Part shown: piece by piece, positions 24,014 to 34,313 of the stretch
Numbering within the stretch: position 1 is the first letter of the stretch
How the letters are laid out: every line of letters starts with the position of its first letter
Origin: Phyto melanocephala
Lineage: Eukaryota; Arthropoda; Insecta; Diptera; Rhinophoridae
DNA length: 64,000 nucleotides
NCBI GenBank assembly: GCA_941918925.1
Contig: OW799237.1
Location: 11,699,201-11,763,200 of the forward strand
Reading direction: 5' to 3'
Notes under the pieces: generated by a model
Databases searched by the model: none
The model's input: only the letters and a program-made list of their open reading frames with translations
Told to the model about the DNA's origin: nothing
Position numbers and translations under genes: made by a program

Positions 24014-24915
24014 ATGCATCTTGGAATTTAAATTTCTTCATTGTACTCTATACTACAAGATAATCCCTTTAATTTGAGTTCGTTGTGAGAGTAAAAGAGT
24101 GCAACTCACATATACAATCGCGAAATGCATTGGTATGTGTTGTCCAATCCTGTTTTAGAGCAATAAATAATTACTTGACTTTAAAAAGTTAAATAAGCCA
24201 TTATTATTATGGACTCAAATAAGTCATTCGGTTCTTTTAAGGACAAAAATTCGTTTAGGTTATTATGCTATACGTTAATTGGAAATCATGCTAATCATGC
24301 TAATTTGCCGCTATTGTAAAAAGCTTTAGTTCTTATACTCTGAGTGCGATAAACTAAATGAGAATTATAAAAAGTTATGTATATGAATGGGTTCTAAAAA
24401 ATTTCGTAATAATAAGTTATATTGTGGGTGTATCTAAACAAATGTCTAAAAATTTAGTACGTGCGTATCACATTATAAATCAAGTAATTACTCCCAGCAA
24501 CAACAAAAAAATAGAAGTAGTGCAAAGCGAATTACATTTTCAAGCCCTCTAAATATATTATGTAAAAGCATTTATTCTAAATGACTTCCTAAATGCGAAA
24601 TGATTTGGCATAAATGATGTTCTTAAAAATGAATGCAACATCATGCAAAAATATCTTAAACAAATCATGTAAACAAATCAACTCATGTAACATCCGATGG
24701 TTTTCATCAAATATGCATGAGTTCTATGCACATATTAGAATCGAGTCTAGTGCGTTAATATAATCATGTAAACATTCATCTCCAATGACACGCTAATGTT
24801 AAAATCATAAGTGTTTTCACCTAAATTTAATCAGTCTTCATCAGTCTAACCACTGCAAATTTACTTTTTCGTCACAGTTTTTCATTGCTGAGCCTAAACT
24901 CTTTTTAAGGCTATA
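24014..24915. other. Gene-free stretch
   Basis: AT-rich with many CATGTAA / AATCATG words. A 64-codon open frame at 24358 has no recognisable motif. Nothing else supported. Confidence 0.35.
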
Positions 24916-25209
24916 ATACACGGCATGTTTTTTACATCTGACTTTAAAATTTGTGTAAATCTACATTTCTGTCAGAATTGTACTTTTACAGGCAACCGTC
25001 GCTGACTGCTTTGCAGAAGCAGAGATTTCTGCCAACGGCTGATGTCACATAATTTGACAGAAGAAAATAGAGCGCGTTTTAATTTAAATTTTGTCAGATG
25101 TCTCAACACATGTTTTTTACAGAAGTAATATTTTAAAGGTGACACATGACAGTTTCGTATATATCAGTGTGAAATTCATCAAGTCAGATGTAAAAAACAT
25201 ACCGTGTAT
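24916..25209. mobile_element. 294-bp MITE with ATACACGG inverted ends
   Basis: Left ATACACGGCATGTTTTTTAC at 24916 and, inverted from 25209, ATACACGGTATGTTTTTTAC. The match runs on through ATCTGACTT for about 29 bp with one mismatch. The interior has CTGTCAGAATT and other CTGTCA/TGACAG words. No coding capacity. Superfamily not assigned. Confidence 0.78.
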
Positions 25210-25306
25210 CAGCTGCTTTAGTAAGACACACGATATGTAATTGTCATTGATAATTATGTTGTTTAGTAAGAGCGAGTTTTTAACTAATTTTTACAAATAT
25301 AAATTA

Positions 25307-26132
25307 CTAGAAAATCCCGGCGCGCGTTGCTACGTCCCTTCATGAATTTTAGTCGCATTCTAAATTTTAATCAAATATCAAGTGCAAAGCTAAATACTAT
25401 AACTTTTTCTTTATTAGCGTGGCACTGCCTACTTTTCTAATTACGAAACTGTATAGTAATGACAGCTCAATAAGTGTGCAAAGTTTCAGAAAAGTCCGTC
25501 CAGTGAAAGTATCTTAAAATTATAACTTTTTTAATGGGCCTAGCCCTGCCCGTTTTTCTAATCACGAAATTATATAGTCATGACAGCTCAATATGTGTGT
25601 AAAGTTTCAGAAAAATCGGTCCAGTGTAAGTACTTCGAAATAATACCTTTTTTTATTGGGCGTGGCACTGCCCACTTTTCGAATGACGAAAGTGTAAAGT
25701 CATGACAGCTCAGTATGTTTGCAAAGTTTCAGAAAGTTCGGTCCAGTGCAAGTAGCTAAAACTGATAATTAATTTTTTATGGGCGTGACCCCGCCCACTT
25801 TTTTAATCACGAAATTATAAAGTCATGACAGCTTAATATGTGTGCAAAGTTTTAGAAAAATCGGTTCTGTGCAAGTACCTCAAAATTTAAACTTTCTTAG
25901 GGGCGTGGCCCCGCCCACTTTTCTTATCACAAAATTTTTTAGTCATGACAGCTCGATATGTGTGCAAAGTTTCAGAAAAATCGGTCAAGTGCAAGTAGCT
26001 AAAACTGATAACTAATTTTTTATGGGCGTGGCCCCGCCCACTTTTTTTACCCATAAACACTCCCTGGTATGTGTACAACAACTTACCAATGTTTGAGCCC
26101 GATCGGGTTTACAGTTTCGGAGTCTATAGCTA

Positions 26133-26163
<31 letters not shown>

Positions 26164-26183
26164 TTCACTTTTATATATATAGA
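25307..26183 (-). mobile_element. Non-autonomous Helitron 2, with internal ~122-bp minisatellite
   Basis: Minus strand begins A|TCTATATATATAAAAGTG (26183) and ends TTTTCTAG|T (25307), with a GC-rich CGCGCGCCGGG segment just before the end. It contains six units of about 122 bp, each with GGCGTGGC-C-GCCCACTTTT, AGTCATGACAGCTC and GTTTCAGAAAAATCGGT. An (AC)n run follows at 26133-26158. Same termini and orientation as the other two Helitrons. Short open frames here are repeat shadows. Confidence 0.75.
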
Positions 26184-27300
26184 TAGATATGTTTCTAAAA
26201 ACAATTTTTATTTTAAGGAATCATTTAAATGATTTTTAAATAATCACCCAACAAAAAAATGTTTAGCAATTTCGTAAGGAGAAGGCATTATTAAGCTGTT
26301 CTTCATAGGGATAAAATTAGTGCTTATTAACTGCACAAAGGATACTTATAAAGCAGAACATTTCATAAAAAAATTATGCCTTCTAAAAGTGCTCCTGTAG
26401 GCAGATAAGCCAGAAGTGTCTTTTGGTAATTAAGTTTTTTGGTGTGAAACATCATTTAGGTCAGTTTAGTTAAAATTTCAACACAAAATCTTTTAAAGTT
26501 AGTATTAACAAGAAGAAACTATTTGCTTTCATTAAACGTCAAAACAAATATAATATTCCAAACCGATTTAAAATCAAATTAAATAAAGCAATAGACTGGT
26601 TAGAAGTTTTTTTTTTGAAAACTTTGATGCATTCATTTGTGGCCCCAATCATATCATTTGCAATTCAATCAGCAATCAAAAACAACTTTGTAACATTTTC
26701 CCATTTTCCTGCCAAATACTCTGCTTGAATATTATCAAATATGTATGTCCTTAAATATATTTTTAATTATTTATAATTTTTACAAAGTTTCTTTTTTTTG
26801 GAACATGTTTTCTTGATAATTGTTTTTCTTCCCCCTTTTTTTATTTGATTATTTTCCTAACGTCTAAACCTTTTTGCATACACATTTAAAACTTTTCTAT
26901 GTTTTCCTTGTACCTGTCAGGAATTTTTAATTAATTCCTGTTAAATTTTTTATGCATTAAACAAAACTCCATAAACAATAACATTTCTTTTTTTTTATCA
27001 ACAACAATATAGGATAAAAAAAATATATAAATAAAATTATAAGAGCAGTTATAAATAAGAAACGTGTATTAGTCACAACAGAAAATTGACATGATTTTCA
27101 AGGTAACAGGGAATAAAAGCAGTGAAATGTTAGCAAATTTAAAGAATGAAAAATAAAAGTTTTTAAATCTAGATCATTTTGTTTTTAGTTAAAAATTTTT
27201 TATAAACCCTAAATTTATAGTAATTAACTTTTTACTCTCCAATATTTGAATTTAAAAATTTATTCTAATTTTATAAAAAAAATATATATTTAATAGTTTT
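26184..27300. other. Gene-free AT-rich stretch
   Basis: No gene, RNA or well-bounded repeat recognised. Confidence 0.4.
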
Positions 27301-27304
27301 TTAA

Positions 27305-27395
27305 GCTTAAGGTCCTTTTAATAATAAAAAATCTTTTTGTTTTGTTTTATATTATTTTACCAATATCGCTACTTCATTGTGAAGCATCATCAGGA
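27305..27395 (-). repeat. Second copy of the AAGCTTAAGGTC / CTGATGA element
   Basis: Shares AAGCTTAAGGTC, CTTTTAATAAT, CCAATAT, CGCTAC and GCATCATCAGGA in the same order as 10378-10469. On the minus strand CTGATGA (27393-27387) is followed by a CTTCA/TGAAG stem, but the GAAA box reads GATA, so a ribozyme here would be inactive. Confidence 0.55.
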
Positions 27396-27415
27396 TACAC
27401 GTTTTTTATTATATA

Positions 27416-27490
27416 TTAGTTTTTTGTTGGATTTGTGTCTTGATATTTGTTATTTATTATTATCAAGACACAAATCCAACAAAAAACTAA
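27416..27490. repeat. Perfect hairpin, 30-bp arms and 15-nt loop
   Basis: Arms 27416-27445 and 27461-27490 are exact reverse complements containing GTTGGATTTGTGTCTTGATA. It directly adjoins the CTGATGA element on the minus-strand upstream side, so the two may be one unit. Confidence 0.88.
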
Positions 27491-29081
27491 TAAACTTTAA
27501 AATTTCTATAATGTGTATTTGAAGTTACTTCTATTTTTGTAAAACGCTTCACCTCACTTTAAGAAAATTTTTTTAATTCACAGCCCCCATTGTAATGTAC
27601 TATTAGTTCAATTTACAACCTCAGCTGTATTATACTTTTGATACTATTTTTGCTTGTGTTTACAGTGTTGTATGCTTGTTGTTTGTAATTTTCATTAAAA
27701 CATTTAGTAAAACAATACAATTTCATTTCATATTATTGTTCTGAACTCAAACAGGAATGGGAAAAAAGGTTTTATGCCGAATCAAAAAAAAATTTCGTAG
27801 TATTTTTTTGCTTCCAAATTAAAAAGTTCATATATTTTTGTCAAACTCAAATTATTTGTTGAGTTTTTTTCTAACTTTCCTAAAGGTTTTTACTAAAAAT
27901 TGTTTTGAAATACCCAAAATAAGATTTGATAAACTTTCTCCTTCCTGATTTTTTTATATGCCTGACATTTAATGTCACTTGTCTTTTACTAATATAACAT
28001 GCAACCTCTGCAACAGAGATTGTGTTCACAAGTAAATAAACTAAAATTTTATTTTACTAGACGATACAATATATTTAGTACAATAGGGGGTTTTTAATTG
28101 AACATTTATTTAAATTAATTAAAAAAAAAAATTTTTAACAAATATTCTCAAAACCAATAATTCTATTCAAATATTAGTTTAAATGAAAACAAACAAAATA
28201 ACAACATTTCTATTTAGCAGATTAAATTCTTTTATGAGTCTGTCTTTTTTTGTTGGTTTTCTGAGTTTATAAATTACGCTTCTTACATTAACATTACGTT
28301 GGCCTGATGTTGATAATACTTTCTTCAAGTTCTCGCTGTTTTGTTTTTGCCCTTGTTGTTGTTATCATTGTTTTTGTATATCTCCTCCCTGTTTGTGTCT
28401 TCTCAGTGTTTCTGCGGCATGGTGTATCAAGTCTAAAGTATAAATTGTGTCATTAACCATGTATTTTTATACCCTTCACACAGTGAACAAGTAACAGTGC
28501 TATATTCGGCCATGCCGAATCTTATATACCCTTCACAACGTGTAGCCATGCAATAACAATTGTTTGTATCACCATTCATACCATATAAAATACGTGCATA
28601 CGTACACGTTAGAATAAATGTGGCATCGAATCCCAGCTGAGCCAAAAAAATTTTATTTTATTTTATTTAATATATTATTTGTATTTTATTATTTTTTTTT
28701 ATAATTTTTTTAAATTTTTTTAAAAAATTTTTTTAAAAAAATTTTTAAAAAATTTTTTTAAATTTTTTTTTAAATTTTTTTAAAATTTTTTTTTTGTAGT
28801 TTTTTTTATTATTTTTTTCTTATTTTTAATATTTTTTTTTTTTGTAATTTTTTTTGTTTGGTATGTTTTTTACATGTATCTATGTATGTATGTTGTTGTT
28901 GTAATTGTGAAAAAAAACGAGGTGGTCGTGGTTTTTTGCTCATATCTCAGAAAGTTATGGGGCGATTGTGCTGAATTTCAATAGCGATTCATTCCTGGAT
29001 ATTTCCAAGAGATTGATACCATATACAGATCTGAGGAACATATAGTTGCTTCTAAAAGTTGATTTCAACCAACACACGGAC

Positions 29082-29150
29082 AGACGGGCAGACGGACAGA
29101 CGGACAGACGGATAGACGGACAGACGGACAGACGGACAGACGGTCAGGGC
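29082..29150 (+). repeat. (GACAGACG)n microsatellite
   Basis: About eight units of GACGGACA / GACAGACG with few substitutions, in the left arm of the palindrome. The right arm carries a shorter inverted counterpart at about 29397-29440. Confidence 0.85.
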
Positions 29151-29689
29151 TTAATCGACTCCTCTATTCATAAGCTTTCAGAAAATATATACTTTATGGG
29201 GTCGGAAATGAAAATTGTAGAAATTACAAACGGAATGACAAAGCTATATATACCCTTGTGCACCACAGGTGAAGGGTATAAAAAGGGTATATATAGGTTT
29301 GTCATTCCGTGTGAAATTTCTACAATTTTGATTTCCGACCCCATAAAGTATATATTATCTGAAAGCTTATGAATAGGGGAGTCGATTAAGAGCTGTCAGT
29401 CTGTCCGTCTGTCCGTCTGACCATCTGTCCGTGTGTATGTTGAAATCAACTTTTTGAAGCCCCCCGACATCGCTTGGACTCGGGTGAGGTATTAAAATAT
29501 CAGAAATATTCGGGAGTAGATCGCTATTGAAAATCAGAAACATCGGTACATAAACAACTGAGATATGAGCAAAAACCCACGACCACCTCGATTTTTTTTT
29601 CACAAAAGCAACATTACAACAACAACATACATACATACAAACGTGTATACTGGTTAGAGAAAACGTGGCATCGAATCCCAGCTGAGTCA

Positions 29690-29940
29690 AAAAAATTTTT
29701 TTTTTAATTTTTTTTTAAATTTTTTTTTTTATTATTTTTTTTTTTTTTTTTTATTTTTTATTTAATATATTATTTATATTTTTATTATTATTTTTTTTTA
29801 AAATTTTTTTTTTTTAATTTTTTTTTATTTTTTTTTGTTTTGTATATATTATATACATAATAATTTTTTTTTTAAATTTTTTTTTTTTTAATTTTTTTTT
29901 TTAAATTTTTTTTTGTTTTTGTTTTTTTTTAACATTCATA
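29690..29940 (+). repeat. T-rich low-complexity block
   Basis: Long T runs broken by single A or AAA. The left arm counterpart at about 28655-28860 is similarly poor in G and C. Part of the palindrome. Confidence 0.8.
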
Positions 29941-30539
29941 CGTGAATTTATAATTTTACTATGGGACGTTTTTATATATGTATGTTTTTATATGTATGTA
30001 CGTATTTCATATGGGATGAATGGTGACACAAACCACTGTTATTGCATGAATTCACGTTGTGAAGGGTATATAAGATTCGGCACGGCCGAATATAGCGCTC
30101 TTACTTGTTTTTCTTCGTATTAAAATTTACAACAATGCTACTACACTTATGAGTACATGTCGCAAGGCATGTGTAAAAGTATGTAATGCGAAATTTACAC
30201 GCAGACAAACACACATGTGTTCCAGTACACGAACATTTGATGAAATGTATAAGTGAGTAATAGGGAGGTATTTTTTTTTAATTAAGGAAATGTAAAAAAT
30301 GGCAAAAATAAATTTTTAACAGTTGAATATTTTTATATGGGGTTACAAAATTACAAACTCATTTGATATTTGGTAAAGTTTTGCTAACGGAAAAAAATAC
30401 TTACACAGTAATTAAGAACAGCTGATAGTTATAGTTTAATAAAAATGAAGGACTAGACAAAAACAAAATTTGTTTTATTAATAAACAATAATACAAAACT
30501 AATTAATATTTGATTGCTTAAGCCTCAGCAAAATACTAC

Positions 30540-31130
30540 TGTCTCCAAAGATTTTATATTTTAGAAAATTTTTTGAAAATATGTTTTTTTGGAAAATATT
30601 TTAAAATTTTGCTATGCTAGAATATTTATACAAATTTGTTATAGAAGATTTTGGAAAAATTTGGTATATAGAAGATATTAAGAAAATTTTAGAAAATTTT
30701 GCAGAAATTTGCTTATGAAAAATTTTTAAACATTTGCAATTTTTGAATATTTTTCAACCATTAACTATTTTTAGTATATTTTTTAAACATTTTTTATTTT
30801 TTAGTAAAATTTTGAGAAATTTAAATTTAAAATTTTTTTTTTAATTTTCAAAAAATTTGCTGTTATATATAAATTTTTTAAAAATTTGATACTTTAGAAA
30901 ATTTTAAAATATTTGCTATATCAGAAATATTTCATAAATTTACTATTTTAGAAATGCGTCCAAAAATTGCTGTTATAGAAAATATTTAAAATTTTATTTA
31001 TAAAAATTTACTATTTCAATAAATTTTTAAAAAATTGCCATTTTTTGTAAATTTTTTTAAATTTGCTGCATTTTGTAAATATTTAAATATATGCATGTAA
31101 TTTTAACAAAATTTTTAAAAATTTCTTTTT
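30540..31130 (+). repeat. Diverged flank of the 28-bp satellite
   Basis: Repeated AGAAAATTTT-AAAATTTGCTAT-like words with irregular spacing. They look like old, uncorrected units of the array that follows. The preceding 30111-30540 has nothing recognisable. Confidence 0.6.
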
Positions 31131-32880
31131 TTTAGTAAAATTTTCAAAAAATTTATAATATTAGTAAATTTTTGAAAAATTTTCTATTTCTCGTAAAATT
31201 TTTGAAAAATTTTCTATTTCTCGTAAAATTTTTAAATATTTTCTATTTTTAGTAAATTTTTTAAAAATATCCTATTATAGTAAATTTTCTTTTATAGTAA
31301 ATTTTTCAAAAATTTTCCTTTATAGTAAATTTTTCAAAAATTTTCTTTTATAGTAAATTTTTAAAAAATTTTCTTTTATAGTAAATTTTTCAAAAATTTT
31401 CTTTTATAGTAAATTTTTCAAAAATTTTCTTTTATAGTAAATTTTTCAAAAATTTTCTTTTATAGTAAATTTTTCAAAAATTTTCTTTTATAGTATATTT
31501 TTCAAAAATTTTCTTTTATAGTAAATTTTTCAAAAATTTTCTTTTATAGTAAATTTTTCAAAAATTTTCTTTTATAGTAAATTTTTCAAAAATTTTCTTT
31601 TATAGTAAATTTTTCAAAAATTTTCTTTTATAGTAAATTTTTCAAAAATTTTCTTTTATAGTAAATTTTTCAAAAATTTTCTTTTATAGTAAATTTTTCA
31701 AAAATTTTCTTTTATAGTAAATTTTTCAAAAATTTTCTCTTATAGTTAATTTTTAAAAAAATTTTCTTTTATAGTAAATTTTTTAAAAATTTTCTTTTAT
31801 AGTAAATTTTTTAAAAATTTTCTTTTTTAGTAAATTTTTTAAAAATTTTCTTTTATAGTAAATTTTTTAAAAATTTTCTTTTATAGTAAATTTTTTAAAA
31901 ATTTTCTTTTATAGTAAATTTTTCAAAAATTTTCTTTTATAGTAAATTTTTCAAAAATTTTCTTTTATAGTAAATTTTTCAAAAATTTTCTTTTATAGTA
32001 AATTTTTCAAAAATTTTCTTTTATAGTAAATTTTTTAAAAATTTTCTTTTATAGTAAATTTTTTAAAAATTTTATTTTATAGTAAATTTTTTAAAAATTT
32101 TCTTTTATAGTAAATTTTTTAAAAATTTTCTTTTATAGTAAATTTTTTAAAAATTTTTTTTTATAGTAAATTTTTTAAAAATTTTTTTTATAGTAAATTT
32201 TTTTTAAAAATTTTCTTTTATAGTAAATTTTTTAAAAATTGTCTTTTATAGTAAATTTTTTAAAAATTTTCTCTTATAGTTAATTTTTAAAAAATTTTCT
32301 TTTTTAGTAAATTTTTCAAAAATTTTCTTTTTTAGTAAATTTTTCAAAAATTTTCTTTTTTAGTAAATTTTTCAAAAATTTTCTTTTTTAGTAAATTTTT
32401 CAAAAATTTTCTTTTTTAGTAAATTTTTCAAAAATTTTCTTTTATAGTAAATATTTCAAAAAATTTTCTTTTATTGTAAATATTTCAAAAATTTTCTTTT
32501 ATAGTAAATATTTCAAAAATTTTCTTTTATAGTAAATTTTTCAAAAATTTTCTTTTATAGTAAATTTTTCAAAAATTTTCTTTTATAGTAAATTTTTCAA
32601 AAATTTTCTTTTATAGTAAATTTTTCAAAAATTTTCTTTTATAGTAAATTTTTCAAAAATTTTCTTTTATAGTAAATTTTTCAAAGATTTTCTTTTATAG
32701 TAAATTTTTCAAAAATTTTCTTTTATAGTAAATATTTCAAAAATTTTCTTTTATAGTAAATTTTTCAAAAATTTTCTTTTATAGAAAATTTTTTTAAAAA
32801 TTTTTTTTATAGTAAGTTTTTCAAAAAAATTTTTTATAGTAAATTTTGCAAAAAAATTTTTTATAGTAAATTTTTCAAAT
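31130..32880 (+). repeat. 28-bp satellite array, about 60 units
   Basis: The unit is TAGTAAATTTTTCAAAA followed by ATTTTCTTTTA (28 bp), nearly perfect in the middle. Variants come in blocks: TTTCAAAA units (about 31290-31735 and 31920-32020), TTTTAAAA units (about 31745-31915 and 32025-32290), CTTTTTTAG units (about 32295-32420) and AATATTTC units (about 32445-32530). Non-coding. Confidence 0.95.
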
Positions 32881-33640
32881 ATTTTTAATTAAAAATTTTT
32901 ATTAACTTCCCATTTTGAGGAAATTTTTTGAAACTTTGCTGTTTTAAGTATTTTCCCTAATATTTACTAATATTGTTTTATAATTTTCTATTATTTTTAC
33001 ATTTGTCTCAAATTTTGTGTACCTATTCAGTAAATGTTTCTCAAATATTCTATTTTACTAAATTTATCTTAAATATTCTATTTTTAGTACAATACATTTA
33101 TCCTAAAATTTTTAATTGTATTAGATCTTTCTAAAATTTTCTAGTTTAAGCACATTTATTTAAAATTTTCTATATAGAGTAAATTTCTCAAAACTTTGCT
33201 ATATATCCAAAAAAAATTCTAATCTAATATTAATTGCTATTTTTAGCAATATAATTTTTAATATTATAAATATAATGAAAAAATATTTCAGAACAATTAA
33301 GCCCATCCCTAATATTTATGTTTATGTATGTCTACCCTATAAGCAACTCATCTTACTCTAAGCTAGCTAAAATAACTTTTTCGCAACTAGTGCTGGTTAA
33401 TATCTAGAGTATTTTTAATGTGGCTAACTGAGTACTTTAAGATTGCGATATCTTACGCAGTAGTAAAATATCCAGCTCTGGAAGACTTTTTAACTAATTT
33501 AAATTAGCTACTTAAAAGTTAGCTTAAAGTTGGTTGTTTTAAGTAAGCTATTAATTTAAAACAATTGTCAACACTTTTTGCGAAATATTTTTAATATCTG
33601 TAAAATTTTATTTCAGAAATTTGTAGGAAATTAATTTACA
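32881..33640. other. Diverged satellite edge, then gene-free DNA
   Basis: Up to about 33200 scattered AGTAAATTT / TCTCAAA words show decayed satellite units. Beyond that, AT-rich sequence without a recognised feature. Confidence 0.45.
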
Positions 33641-33647
33641 GTAAGAC

Positions 33648-34231
33648 CGCATTTAGACTAACACACAATTTACATGATGAGTTTTATGACGTCCAATTTT
33701 TTTGATTCCCTTTTGAAGTTGTTACCAAAATCTACTCAAATTTATACGATGGTTTTTTTGGACGTCTAATTTCTAATTTATATTGTAAACTATTAAATTT
33801 ATATATTTAATATTATTTTGAATGTCGAAAAAACTTATTACTGTTTAATATTGTTTTTTATCAGTCAAAAAGCACAATCCAGTTGATGAGAATATAAAAA
33901 TAAAACGTAACAGAAAGAAGAGAAAAAAGTGTAAAGCGAAGTGTCAAAAAAACCATGAAAACAGAAACCATGTCTATTTTTCTATCCCCCTTTCTTCTCT
34001 ACACCGCTTGCTACCAAACAAAAAATGACGTCCAATTTTGGACGTCATAAAATTCATCATGTAAACCTCTCTTTTAAAGTTGCTTCGAAAATCTTTTTAC
34101 ATTTACATTACAATTTTCTTCTCGAGAATTCATTGTGACAGTTTTCGGTTTATGCTATTCTGTGTTCTCTTGCTAACAAACAAAATGTTGCACGTTAAAG
34201 TTGCGGCGTTAATTGCATAGTCTAAATATGG
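33648..34231. mobile_element. ATTTAGACTA MITE carrying a second palindromic element
   Basis: Outer ends CCGCATTTAGACTA (33648) and, inverted, CCATATTTAGACTA (34231) belong to the family at 23804-24013, and 34075-34231 is the reverse complement of most of that copy. Inside, 33669-34065 is bounded by a 28-bp inverted repeat with one mismatch (TTTACATGATGA, then TTTTATGACGTCCAA), which looks like a different element inserted near the left end. Confidence 0.7.
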
Positions 34232-34238
34232 TTTAAAT

Positions 34239-34313
34239 CATTTTTATTTTGGCTCAAGTTCATTTACCGATGTTCGGCTAACATCAAGATGAACTTGAGC
34301 CTAAATAAAAATG
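34239..34313. repeat. 75-bp hairpin with 25-bp arms
   Basis: 34239-34263 and 34289-34313 are inverse with one mismatch (TTGGCTCAAGTTCAT against TAGGCTCAAGTTCAT). The loop holds a smaller GATGTT/AACATC stem. A related phrase, CTGGCTCTAGTTCATTA, sits at about 37353. Confidence 0.8.

Larger units (their letters stand above)
28486..30110. repeat. 1.6-kb palindrome of the TATACCCTTCAC / GTCCGTCTGTCC family
   Basis: Both ends read AACAAGTAA-AG-GCTATATTCGGCC inward, then GAATCTTATATACCCTTCAC. Further in, both arms hold the phrase GGCATCGAATCCCAGCTGAG, a T/A-rich block, CTCATATCTCAG, GTTGA(A)ATCAAC, a GTCC/GACGGACA run and CCCATAAAGTATATA. The arms meet near 29270-29295. The ends and word order suggest a foldback element, or two head-to-head copies of an 800-bp repeat. 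Open frames inside are repeat shadows. No transposase was seen. Confidence 0.8.

Noticed and set aside
25887..26081. 64-codon minus-strand open frame with a GRGHA repeat
   Set aside because: It is the translated minisatellite of Helitron 2, not a protein.
29046..29690. Two ~107-codon open frames rich in T-D-R/G-Q-T repeats
   Set aside because: They are translations of the GACAGACG microsatellite within the palindrome arms.
31130..32880. CRISPR-like array
   Set aside because: There are no unique spacers; the 28-bp units are directly joined, and the host is a eukaryote.
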